From contig NZ_JAHLOF010000009.1 of NCBI RefSeq assembly GCF_018917235.1, forward strand, positions 1-64,000: a DNA stretch of 64,000 bases, given 5' to 3'. The stretch is from Metaclostridioides mangenotii. GTDB taxonomy: Bacteria; Bacillota; Clostridia; Peptostreptococcales; Peptostreptococcaceae. A model generated the notes under the pieces. The model was not told where the DNA came from, ran no database searches, and worked only from the letters and a program-made list of their open reading frames with translations. Made by a program: the position numbers and the translations under genes. This document shows positions 7,686 through 18,001 of this stretch, one piece after another; the first letter of the stretch is position 1, and each line of letters opens with the position of its first letter.

Positions 7686-9188
7686 TTATACTTTTTCTTC
7701 TACTTCATTTAATACTTTTTTCTTCTTTTTCTTTAATTTAACATTTGGTTCACTAGGTAACCCAAACATAGGAATAAATCTATCGAGTCCAGTTAATGTC
7801 ATTAAAAGAATCGAACCGACTGTGATATACGCCATTACATTGTATTGTATTATATCTATAGGATTAAATTGATATAGCGGATAGACAGCGGTTAATATTC
7901 CAATATAGAACCCTATATAAACGTGCCATGGTATCAACTGAGACCCAAAAACTCCTAGTGAACTTGCAAACGTGGAATTTCTTAGACGCAATTTGTACAT
8001 ATCTTCTTCACTGGCTTCTACATTTTTATCAACTAACTCTTTAGTTATAGGACCTACTGTAACAATTTGAGCCATTTCATCTGCAAGAGCTGCATTACCT
8101 GCTAAACATAATAGCCCATTCATAAACATTAATTGTTTGACATTTCTAACAATTTTTAATATTAATATAGACAAAGGTTCAAATGCTCTCATCTTAGACA
8201 TTATTCCACCAAATGCACCAATCCACATCATCATTACTATAACCCAAGAACCCGCCTCTGCGAATCCAGACATCATCAAATCCAAGAATCCATTTATTGA
8301 TGGAACTGTACCTGCGAAAAATCCGAAGACACATGATGATATTATACCTATTGATAGACATGCGAGTGTTGGCAATCCTTTAAATGCCACGACTAAAACA
8401 AGAATTAGCGGTATAGCCATATAATATGGTACTCCATTTTTAACTTGATTTAAAAGCTCTACTGCTGATGGCCTCTGTACCTCTAAATTCTTCATGACTT
8501 CTACTGGAATTTTATCCACTGCTGAGGTAGCGCTGGCAGCATCTGTCGGCAATCCCATCTTTACACCTATTAAATATATGATAATTATTGAAGCTACTAA
8601 ACATACTAAAGACCAAGGTCCTTGTGACTTTACTCTATCCACTACTTGCACGTCATGGATCCCAGAGCTTACAACTGTTGTATCCGATATAAGACCTATA
8701 TTGTCTCCAAAACAAGCTCCACCTGCTATGGACGCAGTTGTCAATAATATATTACCGTCAACCATATGATTTAACCATAAGAATATCGGTGCACATGCAG
8801 CAAAAGTTCCCCACGAAGTTCCGGTAGCTACTGAAAGTACACATGTAGCTAAAAATGATACGAGCGCTACTGTTCTACCTGTAACACCTAAAGATAGTGC
8901 AATATTAACTATAGCTGCTCCAACTCCAGTCGCCATAAATGCTTCAGCCATAGCGTATGCAAGCATCAATATAAAAAAAACTAAATTTAAATGTTTTACG
9001 TTATCAACTGCGCAATCAACTAACTCTTCAAACTTTAGTTTATCTGTTATCGATGCTACAATAAATGCATATATAGTAGAAATTGGTGCTGCCATTAAAC
9101 AATCCATACCTGAAATCATTAAACTCGCCAGTAAAAAAACTGGTGAAAACTTAAATAATCCAATCAAAATTCCCATCAAAACTCCCAT
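7686..9188 (-). CDS. NhaC-family Na+-coupled transporter, probable lysine uptake carrier
   Basis: The 500-residue polytopic membrane protein has about 11-12 hydrophobic segments, the repeated ATGTSWGTF and GGACFGDNIGLISDTT motifs of the NhaC/YuiF superfamily, and a Lys-rich C-terminal tail (KLKKKKKKV). NhaC-family members exchange Na+ for H+ or organic substrates. As the last gene of the lysine cluster it more likely moves lysine or a pathway product than acts in general pH control. Similar genes sit in lysine clusters of other fermenters. The substrate is inference. Confidence 0.75.
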   Translation of the reverse strand: MGVLMGILIGLFKFSPVFLLASLMISGMDCLMAAPISTIYAFIVASITDKLKFEELVDCAVDNVKHLNLVFFILMLAYAMAEAFMATGVGAAIVNIALSLGVTGRTVALVSFLATCVLSVATGTSWGTFAACAPIFLWLNHMVDGNILLTTASIAGGACFGDNIGLISDTTVVSSGIHDVQVVDRVKSQGPWSLVCLVASIIIIYLIGVKMGLPTDAASATSAVDKIPVEVMKNLEVQRPSAVELLNQVKNGVPYYMAIPLILVLVVAFKGLPTLACLSIGIISSCVFGFFAGTVPSINGFLDLMMSGFAEAGSWVIVMMMWIGAFGGIMSKMRAFEPLSILILKIVRNVKQLMFMNGLLCLAGNAALADEMAQIVTVGPITKELVDKNVEASEEDMYKLRLRNSTFASSLGVFGSQLIPWHVYIGFYIGILTAVYPLYQFNPIDIIQYNVMAYITVGSILLMTLTGLDRFIPMFGLPSEPNVKLKKKKKKVLNEVEEKV

Positions 9189-9277
9189 AGAGCACGGCCT
9201 CCAAATATAATAATTTTTATTATGAAAATACTAAGTTTAATAAATGTTGCAGTATTATGATTTTAAAAAGTTATAAA

Positions 9278-10072
9278 TTAATCTGCACATGCCAATCTTC
9301 TATTAACTAATTCGGTTACAAAGAAGCTTCCAACATCTTGTGCAAATTTACCAGCTCCAAACCCTGCATCATAACCTAGTTCCTTTGCAAGTTCATAACT
9401 TATTCTTGGACCGCCGCAAAGTAGTATAACTTTATCACGTATACCCTCTGCTTCTAACAATTCTACTAGATTTGTCAGGTTTTCTATGTGAATATTTTTT
9501 TGTGTTACAGTCTGAGAAACTAGTAGTACATCAGCCTTGAGTTCAATTGCTTTTTTTATAAACTCTTCATTAGGAACCTGGCTTCCTAAGTTATGCGCTT
9601 CTATTCCCTCATATCTTTCTAAGCCGTAATTACCTGCGTAACCCTTCATATTCATTATTGCATCTATTCCAACAGTATGAGCATCAGTTCCAGTGCTTGC
9701 TCCTACTACCACTACATCTCTTTTTATATTTTCTTTTATGTAATTTTCTATTTCTTTTTTATCCATAGTATCTTCTTGCGCTACTTCCACATGAATATCT
9801 TCGTAATTGATGCCTTTTTCCAAACTTCCATATACAATATAGAAAGTAAATTCCTCGTCGAGAGCTTTATGATGAGCAACATTTATATCACTTAATCCCA
9901 TATTCTTACCAATAAGTTTAGCAGCTTCTATACCTTTTTCATCGTCTTTAATAGGTAGTGTAAAGCTAACTTGAACTTTGGCATCATTTAATGTATCACC
10001 ATATGGCTTAATATTTTTTAAATCAAGATTTTTATCGTACTCCTTATTTTCTAAAGAATATGCTCCACTCAT
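9278..10072 (-). CDS. kamE: Lysine 5,6-aminomutase subunit beta KamE
   Basis: This is the cobalamin-binding subunit of the adenosylcobalamin- and PLP-dependent enzyme that moves the terminal amino group of beta-lysine to give 3,5-diaminohexanoate. It is 264 residues from the second ATG, which overlaps the kamD stop as TAATG. The base-off B12 motif DAHTVG is at 130-135 with His132 as axial ligand. Lys143 in NMKGYAGNYG corresponds to the PLP Schiff-base lysine known in Clostridium sticklandii. Translational coupling with kamD fits an alpha-beta complex. Confidence 0.95.
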   Translation of the reverse strand: MSGAYSLENKEYDKNLDLKNIKPYGDTLNDAKVQVSFTLPIKDDEKGIEAAKLIGKNMGLSDINVAHHKALDEEFTFYIVYGSLEKGINYEDIHVEVAQEDTMDKKEIENYIKENIKRDVVVVGASTGTDAHTVGIDAIMNMKGYAGNYGLERYEGIEAHNLGSQVPNEEFIKKAIELKADVLLVSQTVTQKNIHIENLTNLVELLEAEGIRDKVILLCGGPRISYELAKELGYDAGFGAGKFAQDVGSFFVTELVNRRLACAD

Positions 10073-11631
10073 TAGCATTTACCTCCTAACATTAAATCTA
10101 CAAATGGGTTGAAATATACGCTGTCTTTCATAACTACTCCATCGAGTCCTTTTCCACCGTCTATAGGTCTCTTTATTCCTGCAAACTTACCTTTTTCTAT
10201 AGTTTTAAATAGACCTTCTTTTTCTATTTCTGATATTAAATCATGTGCGTTATTCAAAACCTCATCGACTCTGCTACACATTATACCATCCTTTTTAAAC
10301 TCTATTTCTTCTCCAATATCTTTCATAGTGCTGAATATATACCTCGCATTATCTATTGAAATTGCTCTATCAGATATAAATGGCGTGTGTATTGCTTCTG
10401 TAAGCATACCTAGCAAATGTAGCTTTTGATTTGTCATTATAGTCACCATATTAAATAAAGCGTCTTGTACTTGTCCTTTAAATATATCGCCAGTCATAAA
10501 CTTAGTAGGAGGCATGTATTTTAAAGGTGCCTTAGGAAATATTTCTCTGGCCATCTGAGCTTGAGCTAATTCGTACAAGAAACTGTTTTCTACATCTGGA
10601 CTTATTTCAAATGCGTGGCCAAGACCCATCTGTTCTTCTGGAAGCCCTGCAACAAGCGCGAATTGTTCATTAATAAGCTGTGATACAAGAACAGTGTGTG
10701 CCTCTTCTATTGCATCCGCTGTCGTCAGGTAGTTATCTTCACCAGTGTTTATTATAACGCCTGCAAATCCATTTATTATTCTAGAGAAAAACTGGTCTAT
10801 CATAGTTCTCTTCATATTTATATCTCTGAACAATATTCCGTATAAGGCGTCGTTCAGCATAACATCAAGTCTATTTTGAGCTCCAAGAGCAGCGATTTCA
10901 GGCATACATAAACCAGAACAGTAGTTGCAAAGCCTAATGTATCTACCAAGTTCAGCTCCAACTTTATCTAACGCTTCTCTCATAAGTCTAAAGTTTTCAC
11001 CGGTTGCATAAGTTCCCCCAAAACCTTCAGTAGTAGCACCATATGGAACATAGTCTAGTAAACTTTGACCTGTCGTCCTTATAACGGCTATTATATCTGC
11101 ACCTTGTTTCGCTGCGGCAACTGCTTGTGTTATATCTTCATATATATTTCCAGTTGCAACTATTACATATATATACGGACCTGTCTTATCTCCATATTCA
11201 TTTAAAAATTCTTCTCTTTTATTTCTATTAGCTTTTATTTGTTCTACACTTTTTTTAGCTATATCATTTATTTTAAGTTTGACATCAAAAACATCGTGTT
11301 CTTTATTTTTGCATAAATCTAAATCTCCATTTGATACTTTCTCTGCTATTTCTTGTGGAGTAAGACCTGTATTAATCATCGCATTTCCCATGTAATAGGC
11401 AACACCCATTCCTAAAGATCCATCATTTGAATTTTTAATACTATCGACAACGATATTTGGTAGAGGCACTCCAAATTCATCTACTCCGTCCACACCTAGT
11501 AATCTAAGAATTGTCCTTTCAACCGATACAGTTGTGTTTTTATCTATAAATTCCTGTACCTCCGATACTATATTGCGCGCTGATTTACGAGCTTTTTCTA
11601 CTATTTCGAAATCTAAATTTACTTTACTCAT
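10072..11631 (-). CDS. kamD: Lysine 5,6-aminomutase subunit alpha KamD
   Basis: The large catalytic TIM-barrel subunit of lysine 5,6-aminomutase is 519 residues from the ATG after GAGGAGGATTAAT. A longer start would lack an RBS. Characteristic stretches include YVPYGATTEGFGGTYATGEN and LCNYCSGLCMPEIAALGAQ. It binds substrate, PLP and adenosylcobalamin together with KamE. The gene starts two bases after the kamC stop, so kamC, kamD and kamE are tightly coupled. Confidence 0.95.
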   Translation of the reverse strand: MSKVNLDFEIVEKARKSARNIVSEVQEFIDKNTTVSVERTILRLLGVDGVDEFGVPLPNIVVDSIKNSNDGSLGMGVAYYMGNAMINTGLTPQEIAEKVSNGDLDLCKNKEHDVFDVKLKINDIAKKSVEQIKANRNKREEFLNEYGDKTGPYIYVIVATGNIYEDITQAVAAAKQGADIIAVIRTTGQSLLDYVPYGATTEGFGGTYATGENFRLMREALDKVGAELGRYIRLCNYCSGLCMPEIAALGAQNRLDVMLNDALYGILFRDINMKRTMIDQFFSRIINGFAGVIINTGEDNYLTTADAIEEAHTVLVSQLINEQFALVAGLPEEQMGLGHAFEISPDVENSFLYELAQAQMAREIFPKAPLKYMPPTKFMTGDIFKGQVQDALFNMVTIMTNQKLHLLGMLTEAIHTPFISDRAISIDNARYIFSTMKDIGEEIEFKKDGIMCSRVDEVLNNAHDLISEIEKEGLFKTIEKGKFAGIKRPIDGGKGLDGVVMKDSVYFNPFVDLMLGGKC

Positions 11632-11632
11632 A

Positions 11633-13093
11633 TTAATCCTCCTCAAGCTTTATTATCCAGTCTGAAGCTATATTTATAATCTCATTATCCAGTCCTAATA
11701 ACTTACATACATTTATAGCATCCTTTGGAACTTTAGTTTCTTTACTAACTTTTTCGAGTCTATAATCCATAAATTCTTGAAGTATTTTAATTTCATTTGA
11801 ATTCTCACTTAGACCCATCCCAACTTTTAAATCTATTTGACGTTTTAATCCAGCAAAATCTACTTTTTTAAGACCGATTACTTGATAATAAGTAGCATCA
11901 TCTATATCTATATCATCTAGATGTGTTGATATTAGACTTATAGAATTATACCTCTTGAAATATTCACATATTGATTTTAGAAGTATCCTTCCCTCTACAG
12001 GGTTAGTTCCCCTAGCAAATTCATCTAAAGCTATAAATCCATCTCTTCTCTTCATAAGTTTAGTTATTTCTTTCAATTTTATAATTTCAGCTCCAAACGT
12101 ACTTAGGCCTCTATTAATATCCTGCATATCATCACTTATCAAATATATAAAATCTAACACACATAAGTCGGCTTCTTTAGCAAATACATAAAAACCACAT
12201 TGGAATAAATATAGGTTAAGAGCTATAGTCCTCATACTTACACTTTTTCCACCCATATTAGCACCGCTTATTATTGTAATTTTATTATCGATATCTATAC
12301 TGATCGGAATGTATCCTTTATTCTGTGAATTTAAAATCTCTTTGAGATTTGGATCTACAAGATTTTCAAAATATATCCTACTTTCACTATTTATAGTAGG
12401 TTTTACTGCATTGTGCTCGATTGCTAAGTTAGCTTTGGCAATAAGTAAATCCAGCCCACCTATAGATTTCATATTTTCATCGATATCGACAACATAGTTA
12501 AATAGTTTTTCGCTTAGAGATTTTCTTATTTTTAATTCTTCTCTATCTTCATTTAGAACGATCTCTAATCTTTCTTTTTTTAATTTATCTATCTTATCTG
12601 AATCTGTTTCCATAAAAATCTTTTTTTCTATATCCATTTTATTTTTTCTAATAAAGGATAATTTTTTACTATAGGAATTATATATTTGGAATGTAACTAA
12701 ATTAAGTTCATCTGGATCTAATAGCTCGACAACATCATCGAGATATTTGAAATTTATATAATCTACACTTATATTCAATTTTTTGTAATTACTTATTATC
12801 TCATTAGTATTTATAGAAAAATTTTTTATTTCAAATAGTTCAAGTTCATCTAATACATTATTATTTTTTAGTCTCTCTAGGGTATTTTTTATATTTTTGA
12901 TTTTACAGAACGCATGCTCTATATCATCGAAAATTGCCTTATTCTCATTTAAACCATCGATTATCTTTTCTATATAATCAAGTTCCTTAGCTAACTTTTC
13001 ACTATTTTCTTTTTTAAATATTTTTATATCGGCCTTCTCTTTTCCACCATATGGAGTAACAGTATTTACTTCATTTATAATAAATGATTTAAT
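11633..13093 (-). CDS. kamC: MutS-like ATPase KamC, aminomutase reactivase subunit, apparent ATT start
   Basis: The protein has a MutS-related ATPase domain with Walker A GANMGGKS (about residues 277-284), a SDDMQDINRGLSTFGAE stretch and a Walker B-like FIALDEFARGTNP. In lysine fermenters this protein and KamB are annotated as the reactivase of lysine 5,6-aminomutase. The frame has no ATG, GTG or TTG until a TTG at 12778, yet it runs open for 105 more codons that read as normal protein. An ideal AGGAGGTGA lies 5 nt before ATT at 13093. I therefore start at ATT, giving 486 residues; 381 would be too short. Confidence 0.85.
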   Translation of the reverse strand: MKSFIINEVNTVTPYGGKEKADIKIFKKENSEKLAKELDYIEKIIDGLNENKAIFDDIEHAFCKIKNIKNTLERLKNNNVLDELELFEIKNFSINTNEIISNYKKLNISVDYINFKYLDDVVELLDPDELNLVTFQIYNSYSKKLSFIRKNKMDIEKKIFMETDSDKIDKLKKERLEIVLNEDREELKIRKSLSEKLFNYVVDIDENMKSIGGLDLLIAKANLAIEHNAVKPTINSESRIYFENLVDPNLKEILNSQNKGYIPISIDIDNKITIISGANMGGKSVSMRTIALNLYLFQCGFYVFAKEADLCVLDFIYLISDDMQDINRGLSTFGAEIIKLKEITKLMKRRDGFIALDEFARGTNPVEGRILLKSICEYFKRYNSISLISTHLDDIDIDDATYYQVIGLKKVDFAGLKRQIDLKVGMGLSENSNEIKILQEFMDYRLEKVSKETKVPKDAINVCKLLGLDNEIINIASDWIIKLEED

Positions 13094-13124
13094 GTAATCA
13101 CCTCCTAGTTTATAAAACCTTATT

Positions 13125-14144
13125 TTACATATCTAAAACATTAAAAACTTTTATATCTATTTTTTTCTGTATGCTCTCTATAAAATACTTGTTATCAAAG
13201 TTATATCCCTCTATTGAAGTTGGATTTATACTTAATCCTATTAAATTCACTTTATTTATTACTTTAATATTTCCTTTAAGCTTTATAAACTTATCAAATA
13301 TTTCATTATCTAAAAATATCTTTGTACTATCACTAACCAATATGGTAATATCTTTATATTTACTGCCGTTTTTTATAAAATCGTTTATAAATTCGTTGCT
13401 TACTATTCCATTTACAACTACATATTTAGTATCTTTGTCAATTTCTTTAATAATCTCTTTAGAAGAGTTTAAAGTTGTCTTTATATTTATAGGTTTGAAA
13501 GAATAGTTTTTATTTACTAAACATGCCTTATATGTTTTTAAATTTTCATAAACTTCATAAAATGCTTTGTCATTTATTTTATCTAAGCTAAGAATATTAG
13601 CATCATAGACTATTTTTTCAACTGCCTTATGTAAATCTTTGTCTATTACAGCTCCACTACAAAATATTGTAGAATCAGTAATAGATGGTGAACCCAACGT
13701 TTTTCTAGACAAAGCCCCATCAACCATACTTAAATCCGCCCCATAGTATTTAAGCCTGTCACAAATATACTTTATCTGAGTATTTATAGATGGCCCTGCA
13801 AGCTCAATATATCCATCGCTTAAAGACCTAAATATAACTATATTTCCCATGGGTGTCGTTATAGTAGTCATCTCTAAAATTTCTTTTGTTATATCGCTAT
13901 TTAAAGCTAAATTAGCTGCAGTAGCTATTATAGTACCTTTGTTTACATATATTGTAGGTTTTTGAGTCTTAGTAACGACATCTACTCCCTCGCCATCAAC
14001 ACCTATAGATGTAATTCCCAGCACTATATTTCTATTTATGCTTTCTTTTAAGATATAGTTTAATGTAGTAGTTTTTCCAACATTTTTGTAGTTACCTATG
14101 ATCGATAGACTATTATATCTTAGTATTTCATCTAATATATTCAT
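13125..14144 (-). CDS. kamB: KamB, reactivase subunit of lysine 5,6-aminomutase
   Basis: The 339-residue protein has an N-terminal P-loop, GNYKNVGKTT (residues 17-26), and lies between kamA and kamC. Genes of this type in lysine clusters are annotated KamB and thought to act with KamC in swapping damaged cobalamin. The rest of the protein has no motif I can name. It ends 31 bases before the kamC start. The name rests mainly on gene order. Confidence 0.75.
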   Translation of the reverse strand: MNILDEILRYNSLSIIGNYKNVGKTTTLNYILKESINRNIVLGITSIGVDGEGVDVVTKTQKPTIYVNKGTIIATAANLALNSDITKEILEMTTITTPMGNIVIFRSLSDGYIELAGPSINTQIKYICDRLKYYGADLSMVDGALSRKTLGSPSITDSTIFCSGAVIDKDLHKAVEKIVYDANILSLDKINDKAFYEVYENLKTYKACLVNKNYSFKPINIKTTLNSSKEIIKEIDKDTKYVVVNGIVSNEFINDFIKNGSKYKDITILVSDSTKIFLDNEIFDKFIKLKGNIKVINKVNLIGLSINPTSIEGYNFDNKYFIESIQKKIDIKVFNVLDM

Positions 14145-14199
14145 AATTATATCCTTAAACTATAATTGATTTTTTTGGAATCTATATACATTCTTTATT

Positions 14200-14239
14200 C
14201 AAAGATATTATAAACTCATATGAGTTTATAATATCTTTG
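14200..14239. repeat. Perfect 40-nt palindrome between kamA and kamB
   Basis: CAAAGATATTATAAACTCAT (14200-14219) is followed immediately by its exact reverse complement (14220-14239). On the transcribed strand it is not followed by a T-run, so it is more likely an RNA-stabilising or processing hairpin between cistrons, or an operator, than a strong terminator. Confidence 0.8.
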
Positions 14240-14344
14240 TTAATTTTTTGGCAATAATTTAGAGTTTAATCTAATAATTCACATCAACAACTAGCTAAAA
14301 GCTATATTTTCTATAATAATATTAGGTACAATAAAATTATTATT

Positions 14345-15595
14345 TTAACCTAAATGTGCACAAAGTTCTCTTTTCTTTCTCTCTAATCCAACAGGCTCCA
14401 TTACACTTTGCTGATTATTTAGAAGCCCTGCTATTCCTACTTTATGAACTTCTCTTTCACCTCTACAGACTTCACATTCACATGTATGACTGTAATTGCT
14501 TGGCTCTGTATAAGTAGTGATCACTCCCTCGAAATTTCTTAGTATTACTTTATCATGGCTTTGAGAAATTACGTAATTTGGCATAACCGGAGTTTTACCA
14601 CCGCCACCTGGCGCATCAACCACGAATGTTGGTATGCAATATCCTGATGTATGTCCTCTTAATCCTTCTATGATTTCTATACCTTTAGATACTGGTGTTC
14701 TAAAGTGTTCTATTCCATTAGATAGGTCACATTGGTAGATATAGTATGGTCTAACTCTTATTTTCACTAAGTCGTTTACTAACTTCATCATTACATGCAT
14801 ACAGTCATTTACACCTCTAAGTAGAACACTTTGGTTTCCTAAAGGTATACCTGCATTTATCATCTTAGCACATGCTTCGATTGATTCAGGTGTTATTTCA
14901 TTAGGATGATTAAAATGTGTATTCAACCATACTGGATGATATTTTTTTAACATGTTTACTAAATCATCAGTTATCCTTTGTGGCATAACTACAGGCACTC
15001 TACTTCCAATTCTCACTATTTCAACATGTGGTATTTCTCTTAATTTACTTATAATATATTCAAGTCTATCATCACTCATTAAAAGCGCATCCCCACCTGA
15101 TAATAATACATCCCTTATAGCAGGTGTATCTCTTATATATTCGATGGCATTGTCTATTCTATCGATTGGCTGCGCGCCATCATTTTGTCCAGCGAATCTT
15201 CTTCTAGTGCAATGTCTACAATACATAGAACACTGATCTGTTATTAAAAGTAAAGCTCTGTCTGGGTATCTGTGTGTAAGACCTGGAACCGGTGAGTCTC
15301 CATCTTCATGAAGCGGATCATCCAAGTCGGCATCTGACACTTTCAATTCGTCTGATGTCGGTATTGCTTGTTTTCTAATTGGGTCATTTGGATTTTTAGG
15401 ATCAATTAAGGATAAATAATATGGTGTTATACTCATTCTCAATGTTCTAAGACATTCCTTAACACCTTCTTCTTCTTGCTCTGTAAGAGGAATATATTTT
15501 TTTAAATCCTCTACTGTAGTAATTCGGTTCTTTACTTGCCAATTCCAATCATTCCATAGTTCATCATTGACATTTGTAAATATTTTTCTTTCCAT
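14345..15595 (-). CDS. kamA: L-lysine 2,3-aminomutase KamA
   Basis: This radical-SAM, PLP-dependent enzyme converts L-lysine to L-beta-lysine, the first step of the pathway. The 416 residues match the family. The [4Fe-4S] motif CSMYCRHC has Cys122, Cys126 and Cys129; the PLP lysine lies in APGGGGKTPVMPNYV; and the C-terminal zinc ligands are in SHTCECEVCRGE. The RBS is GGAGG 8-10 nt before ATG. It lies 19 bases after kdd, and 200 bases containing a long hairpin separate it from kamB. Confidence 0.97.
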   Translation of the reverse strand: MERKIFTNVNDELWNDWNWQVKNRITTVEDLKKYIPLTEQEEEGVKECLRTLRMSITPYYLSLIDPKNPNDPIRKQAIPTSDELKVSDADLDDPLHEDGDSPVPGLTHRYPDRALLLITDQCSMYCRHCTRRRFAGQNDGAQPIDRIDNAIEYIRDTPAIRDVLLSGGDALLMSDDRLEYIISKLREIPHVEIVRIGSRVPVVMPQRITDDLVNMLKKYHPVWLNTHFNHPNEITPESIEACAKMINAGIPLGNQSVLLRGVNDCMHVMMKLVNDLVKIRVRPYYIYQCDLSNGIEHFRTPVSKGIEIIEGLRGHTSGYCIPTFVVDAPGGGGKTPVMPNYVISQSHDKVILRNFEGVITTYTEPSNYSHTCECEVCRGEREVHKVGIAGLLNNQQSVMEPVGLERKKRELCAHLG

Positions 15596-15614
15596 AACTT
15601 TGTAACCTCCTTAA

Positions 15615-16649
15615 TTATATATATAAGTTTTTAAATATTTTCCTAAGTGTTGCACTTTCTCTTAGTGCAGTTAGAGTTACATCTGCATGACCTTTTGTAT
15701 ATCCGTTTCCAATTATCATATCGACATCTTTACCAACACCTTCAGCGCCTAGAGCTGCTTTTGTAAATACTGTTGCCATAGAGAAGAAGTATACTACTCC
15801 CCCATCCCTAACCGGCAATATTGTACTCATTTCTGTATTCTGAACATTTACACAGTTTATGGCTAAATCTACTTCTTTACCTTCATTTACCTCTAATACT
15901 TTGTTAAGAACTTCTACAGGATTTTTTGCGTCTACAGCAATTGCCGTGTTTGCAATATCGTTTTCTTCTATAAATTTTGCCTGTTCTTCATCTATAACAA
16001 GAGCGATAACTCTTCCGGTTTTACCTGCTTTTTTTCTAGCTTCATAACAACAAAGCATACCAGATTTACCAGCGCCTCCTAGTATTAAAACACTATCTCC
16101 CTCTTTAACCAACTTCTGTGTTTGTGCAGGTGCTCCAGCTACATCAAGCGCTGCTAATGCTAAGTTTTCTTCCATATCCTCCGGTAGCTTAGCATATATT
16201 CCACTCTCAAATAAAATTGCTTTACCTTTAATCTCAACTCTATCTATTTCTGGTTTTATATCTAAAATTTTCTCTATTTTTAATGGTGTTAGCGATAATG
16301 ATACTAGTGTTGCTATTTTATCTCCAACTTTTATATCTATTTTGTCTACTAAGTCAGATCCTATTTTTTCTATAGTTCCTATTAACATCCCGCCGGATCC
16401 TGTTATAGGGTTTTGCATTTTCCCTTTTTCCTCAACTATCTCTTGTATCTTTGACTTTATTTTTTCTACATCGTGTTCACATTCTTCTTCAATTTGGATA
16501 AAGCTTGCAGAGTCTATATTTAATGCTTGAACATCTATCAAAATTTCATTATCGTAAATTTCGTTCATATCGTTATTTAATTTTTTTGCTGGTTGTGGAA
16601 GTGCATTTTCACCAATAACTCTATGTGTTCCATATTTGCATCCTTTCAT
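15615..16649 (-). CDS. kdd: L-erythro-3,5-diaminohexanoate dehydrogenase Kdd
   Basis: The 344-residue NAD(P)-dependent enzyme removes the 3-amino group oxidatively to give 3-keto-5-aminohexanoate. It has an MDR-like Rossmann region with VLILGGAGKSGMLCCYEARK, and the N-terminus CKYGTHRVIGENALPQPA is characteristic of Kdd. It lies between atoA and kamA in the usual lysine-cluster order. Confidence 0.93.
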   Translation of the reverse strand: MKGCKYGTHRVIGENALPQPAKKLNNDMNEIYDNEILIDVQALNIDSASFIQIEEECEHDVEKIKSKIQEIVEEKGKMQNPITGSGGMLIGTIEKIGSDLVDKIDIKVGDKIATLVSLSLTPLKIEKILDIKPEIDRVEIKGKAILFESGIYAKLPEDMEENLALAALDVAGAPAQTQKLVKEGDSVLILGGAGKSGMLCCYEARKKAGKTGRVIALVIDEEQAKFIEENDIANTAIAVDAKNPVEVLNKVLEVNEGKEVDLAINCVNVQNTEMSTILPVRDGGVVYFFSMATVFTKAALGAEGVGKDVDMIIGNGYTKGHADVTLTALRESATLRKIFKNLYI

Positions 16650-16665
16650 CTTTAATCCCCTCTTT

Positions 16666-17325
16666 TTATACTAATTGTGCATTTGTGTACACTAAATTTT
16701 CAGATATAATTAAATCTGCTTCTGTCATTTCTTTTAACTTATCTATCGTTATATCTTCACTTATTTCAGTTAAAACTAATCCTTCTTTTGTTACGTTTAT
16801 AACTGCATATTCAGTTATTATCATATCTACTACACCTTTTGCAGTTAATGGGAGAGTACATTCTTTTAGTATTTTAGGGTTGCCTTTTGCAGTATGTAGC
16901 ATAGCCACTATTACTTTTTTTGCTCCAACCACTAAATCCATAGCACCACCCATTCCCGGAACCATTTTACCTGGCACTATCCAGTTGGCTATGTTTCCAT
17001 GTTGATCTACCTCTAGTGCACCTAATACAGTTACATCTACATGCCCTCCTCTTATAAGTCCAAAAGACATTGATGTGTCAAAGAAAGCTCCATTTTCATT
17101 TATGGTTACATATTGACCGCCTGCATTAGTTATATATGGATCGATTTGATCATCATCAGCAACTTTATCCATCCCCACCATTCCATTTTCAGATTGGAAT
17201 GTTACATTGATGCCTTCTTCAATATAATTTGCAGTTAATGTTGGAAGACCAATCCCTAAATTTACTAATTGATTGTCTTTTAATTCCATTGCTACCCTTT
17301 TAGCTATAATCTCTTTAGGATTCAT
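16666..17325 (-). CDS. atoA: Butyryl-CoA:acetoacetate CoA-transferase subunit B
   Basis: This is the catalytic subunit of a family I CoA-transferase (219 residues). The catalytic glutamate lies in [11 protein letters not shown] and the glycine-rich region in [10 protein letters not shown]. With AtoD it transfers CoA from butyryl-CoA to acetoacetate, releasing butyrate and forming acetoacetyl-CoA for thiolase. Its ATG directly abuts the atoD stop, so the subunits are coupled. Confidence 0.93.
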   Translation of the reverse strand: MNPKEIIAKRVAMELKDNQLVNLGIGLPTLTANYIEEGINVTFQSENGMVGMDKVADDDQIDPYITNAGGQYVTINENGAFFDTSMSFGLIRGGHVDVTVLGALEVDQHGNIANWIVPGKMVPGMGGAMDLVVGAKKVIVAMLHTAKGNPKILKECTLPLTAKGVVDMIITEYAVINVTKEGLVLTEISEDITIDKLKEMTEADLIISENLVYTNAQLV

Positions 17326-17978
17326 CAGTTATTCCCCTTTACTATATAATCTACAACTACACCTGGAGTCATTATGAGTTCCATATCTATATCCCCTACG
17401 CTCACTAATTCTTCAGCTTGTACTACTACTATGTCACTTGCCATGGCTATCATCGGATTGAAATTTTTAGTCGTTCCTTTATACATTGTATTTCCAAATT
17501 CATCTACTAAAGTACCATAAACAAGTGCAATATCAGCTCTTAGCGGAAGTTCTAATAAATATTCTTTTTCACTTATATTAATTTTTTGTTTATTTTCTTC
17601 TACGATTGTACCTACTCCTGTGTGAGTTAGTACTCCTCCTAAACCGTATCCACCTGCTCTGATCCTTTCTATGAGAGTTCCCTGTGGGGATAGCTCTACA
17701 TCAAGTTTTCCTTCATTCATTAATCTCCCTGTTTCTGAATTTGTTCCTATATGAGATGCTATAACCTTTTTAACTTGATTATTGACAATTAGTCTTCCTA
17801 TTCCTTGATCTACATAAGAAGTGTCATTCCCTATTATTGTTAAATTTTTCACGTTAGATTCTATGAGTGAGTCTATTAGTGCTTCGCCTGTCCCACACCC
17901 TAAGAATCCTCCTATCATAATAGTCATCTCGTCTTTAAATACTTCCTTTAGTTTTTCTAAAGATATCACTTTACTCAT
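17325..17978 (-). CDS. atoD: Butyryl-CoA:acetoacetate CoA-transferase subunit A
   Basis: The 217-residue alpha subunit has the CoA-binding glycine-rich motif [16 protein letters not shown] near residue 21 and the [16 protein letters not shown] region. Its substrate role is inferred from the lysine cluster, where this pair closes the pathway by recycling acetoacetate from Kce. Confidence 0.93.
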   Translation of the reverse strand: MSKVISLEKLKEVFKDEMTIMIGGFLGCGTGEALIDSLIESNVKNLTIIGNDTSYVDQGIGRLIVNNQVKKVIASHIGTNSETGRLMNEGKLDVELSPQGTLIERIRAGGYGLGGVLTHTGVGTIVEENKQKINISEKEYLLELPLRADIALVYGTLVDEFGNTMYKGTTKNFNPMIAMASDIVVVQAEELVSVGDIDMELIMTPGVVVDYIVKGNN

Positions 17979-18001
17979 TTTAGATACCCCCTACATATTT
18001 T

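Noticed and set aside
12640..12778. TTG at 12778 as the start of kamC
   Set aside because: There is no Shine-Dalgarno there, and the upstream 105 codons are open and protein-like with an ideal RBS at their head.
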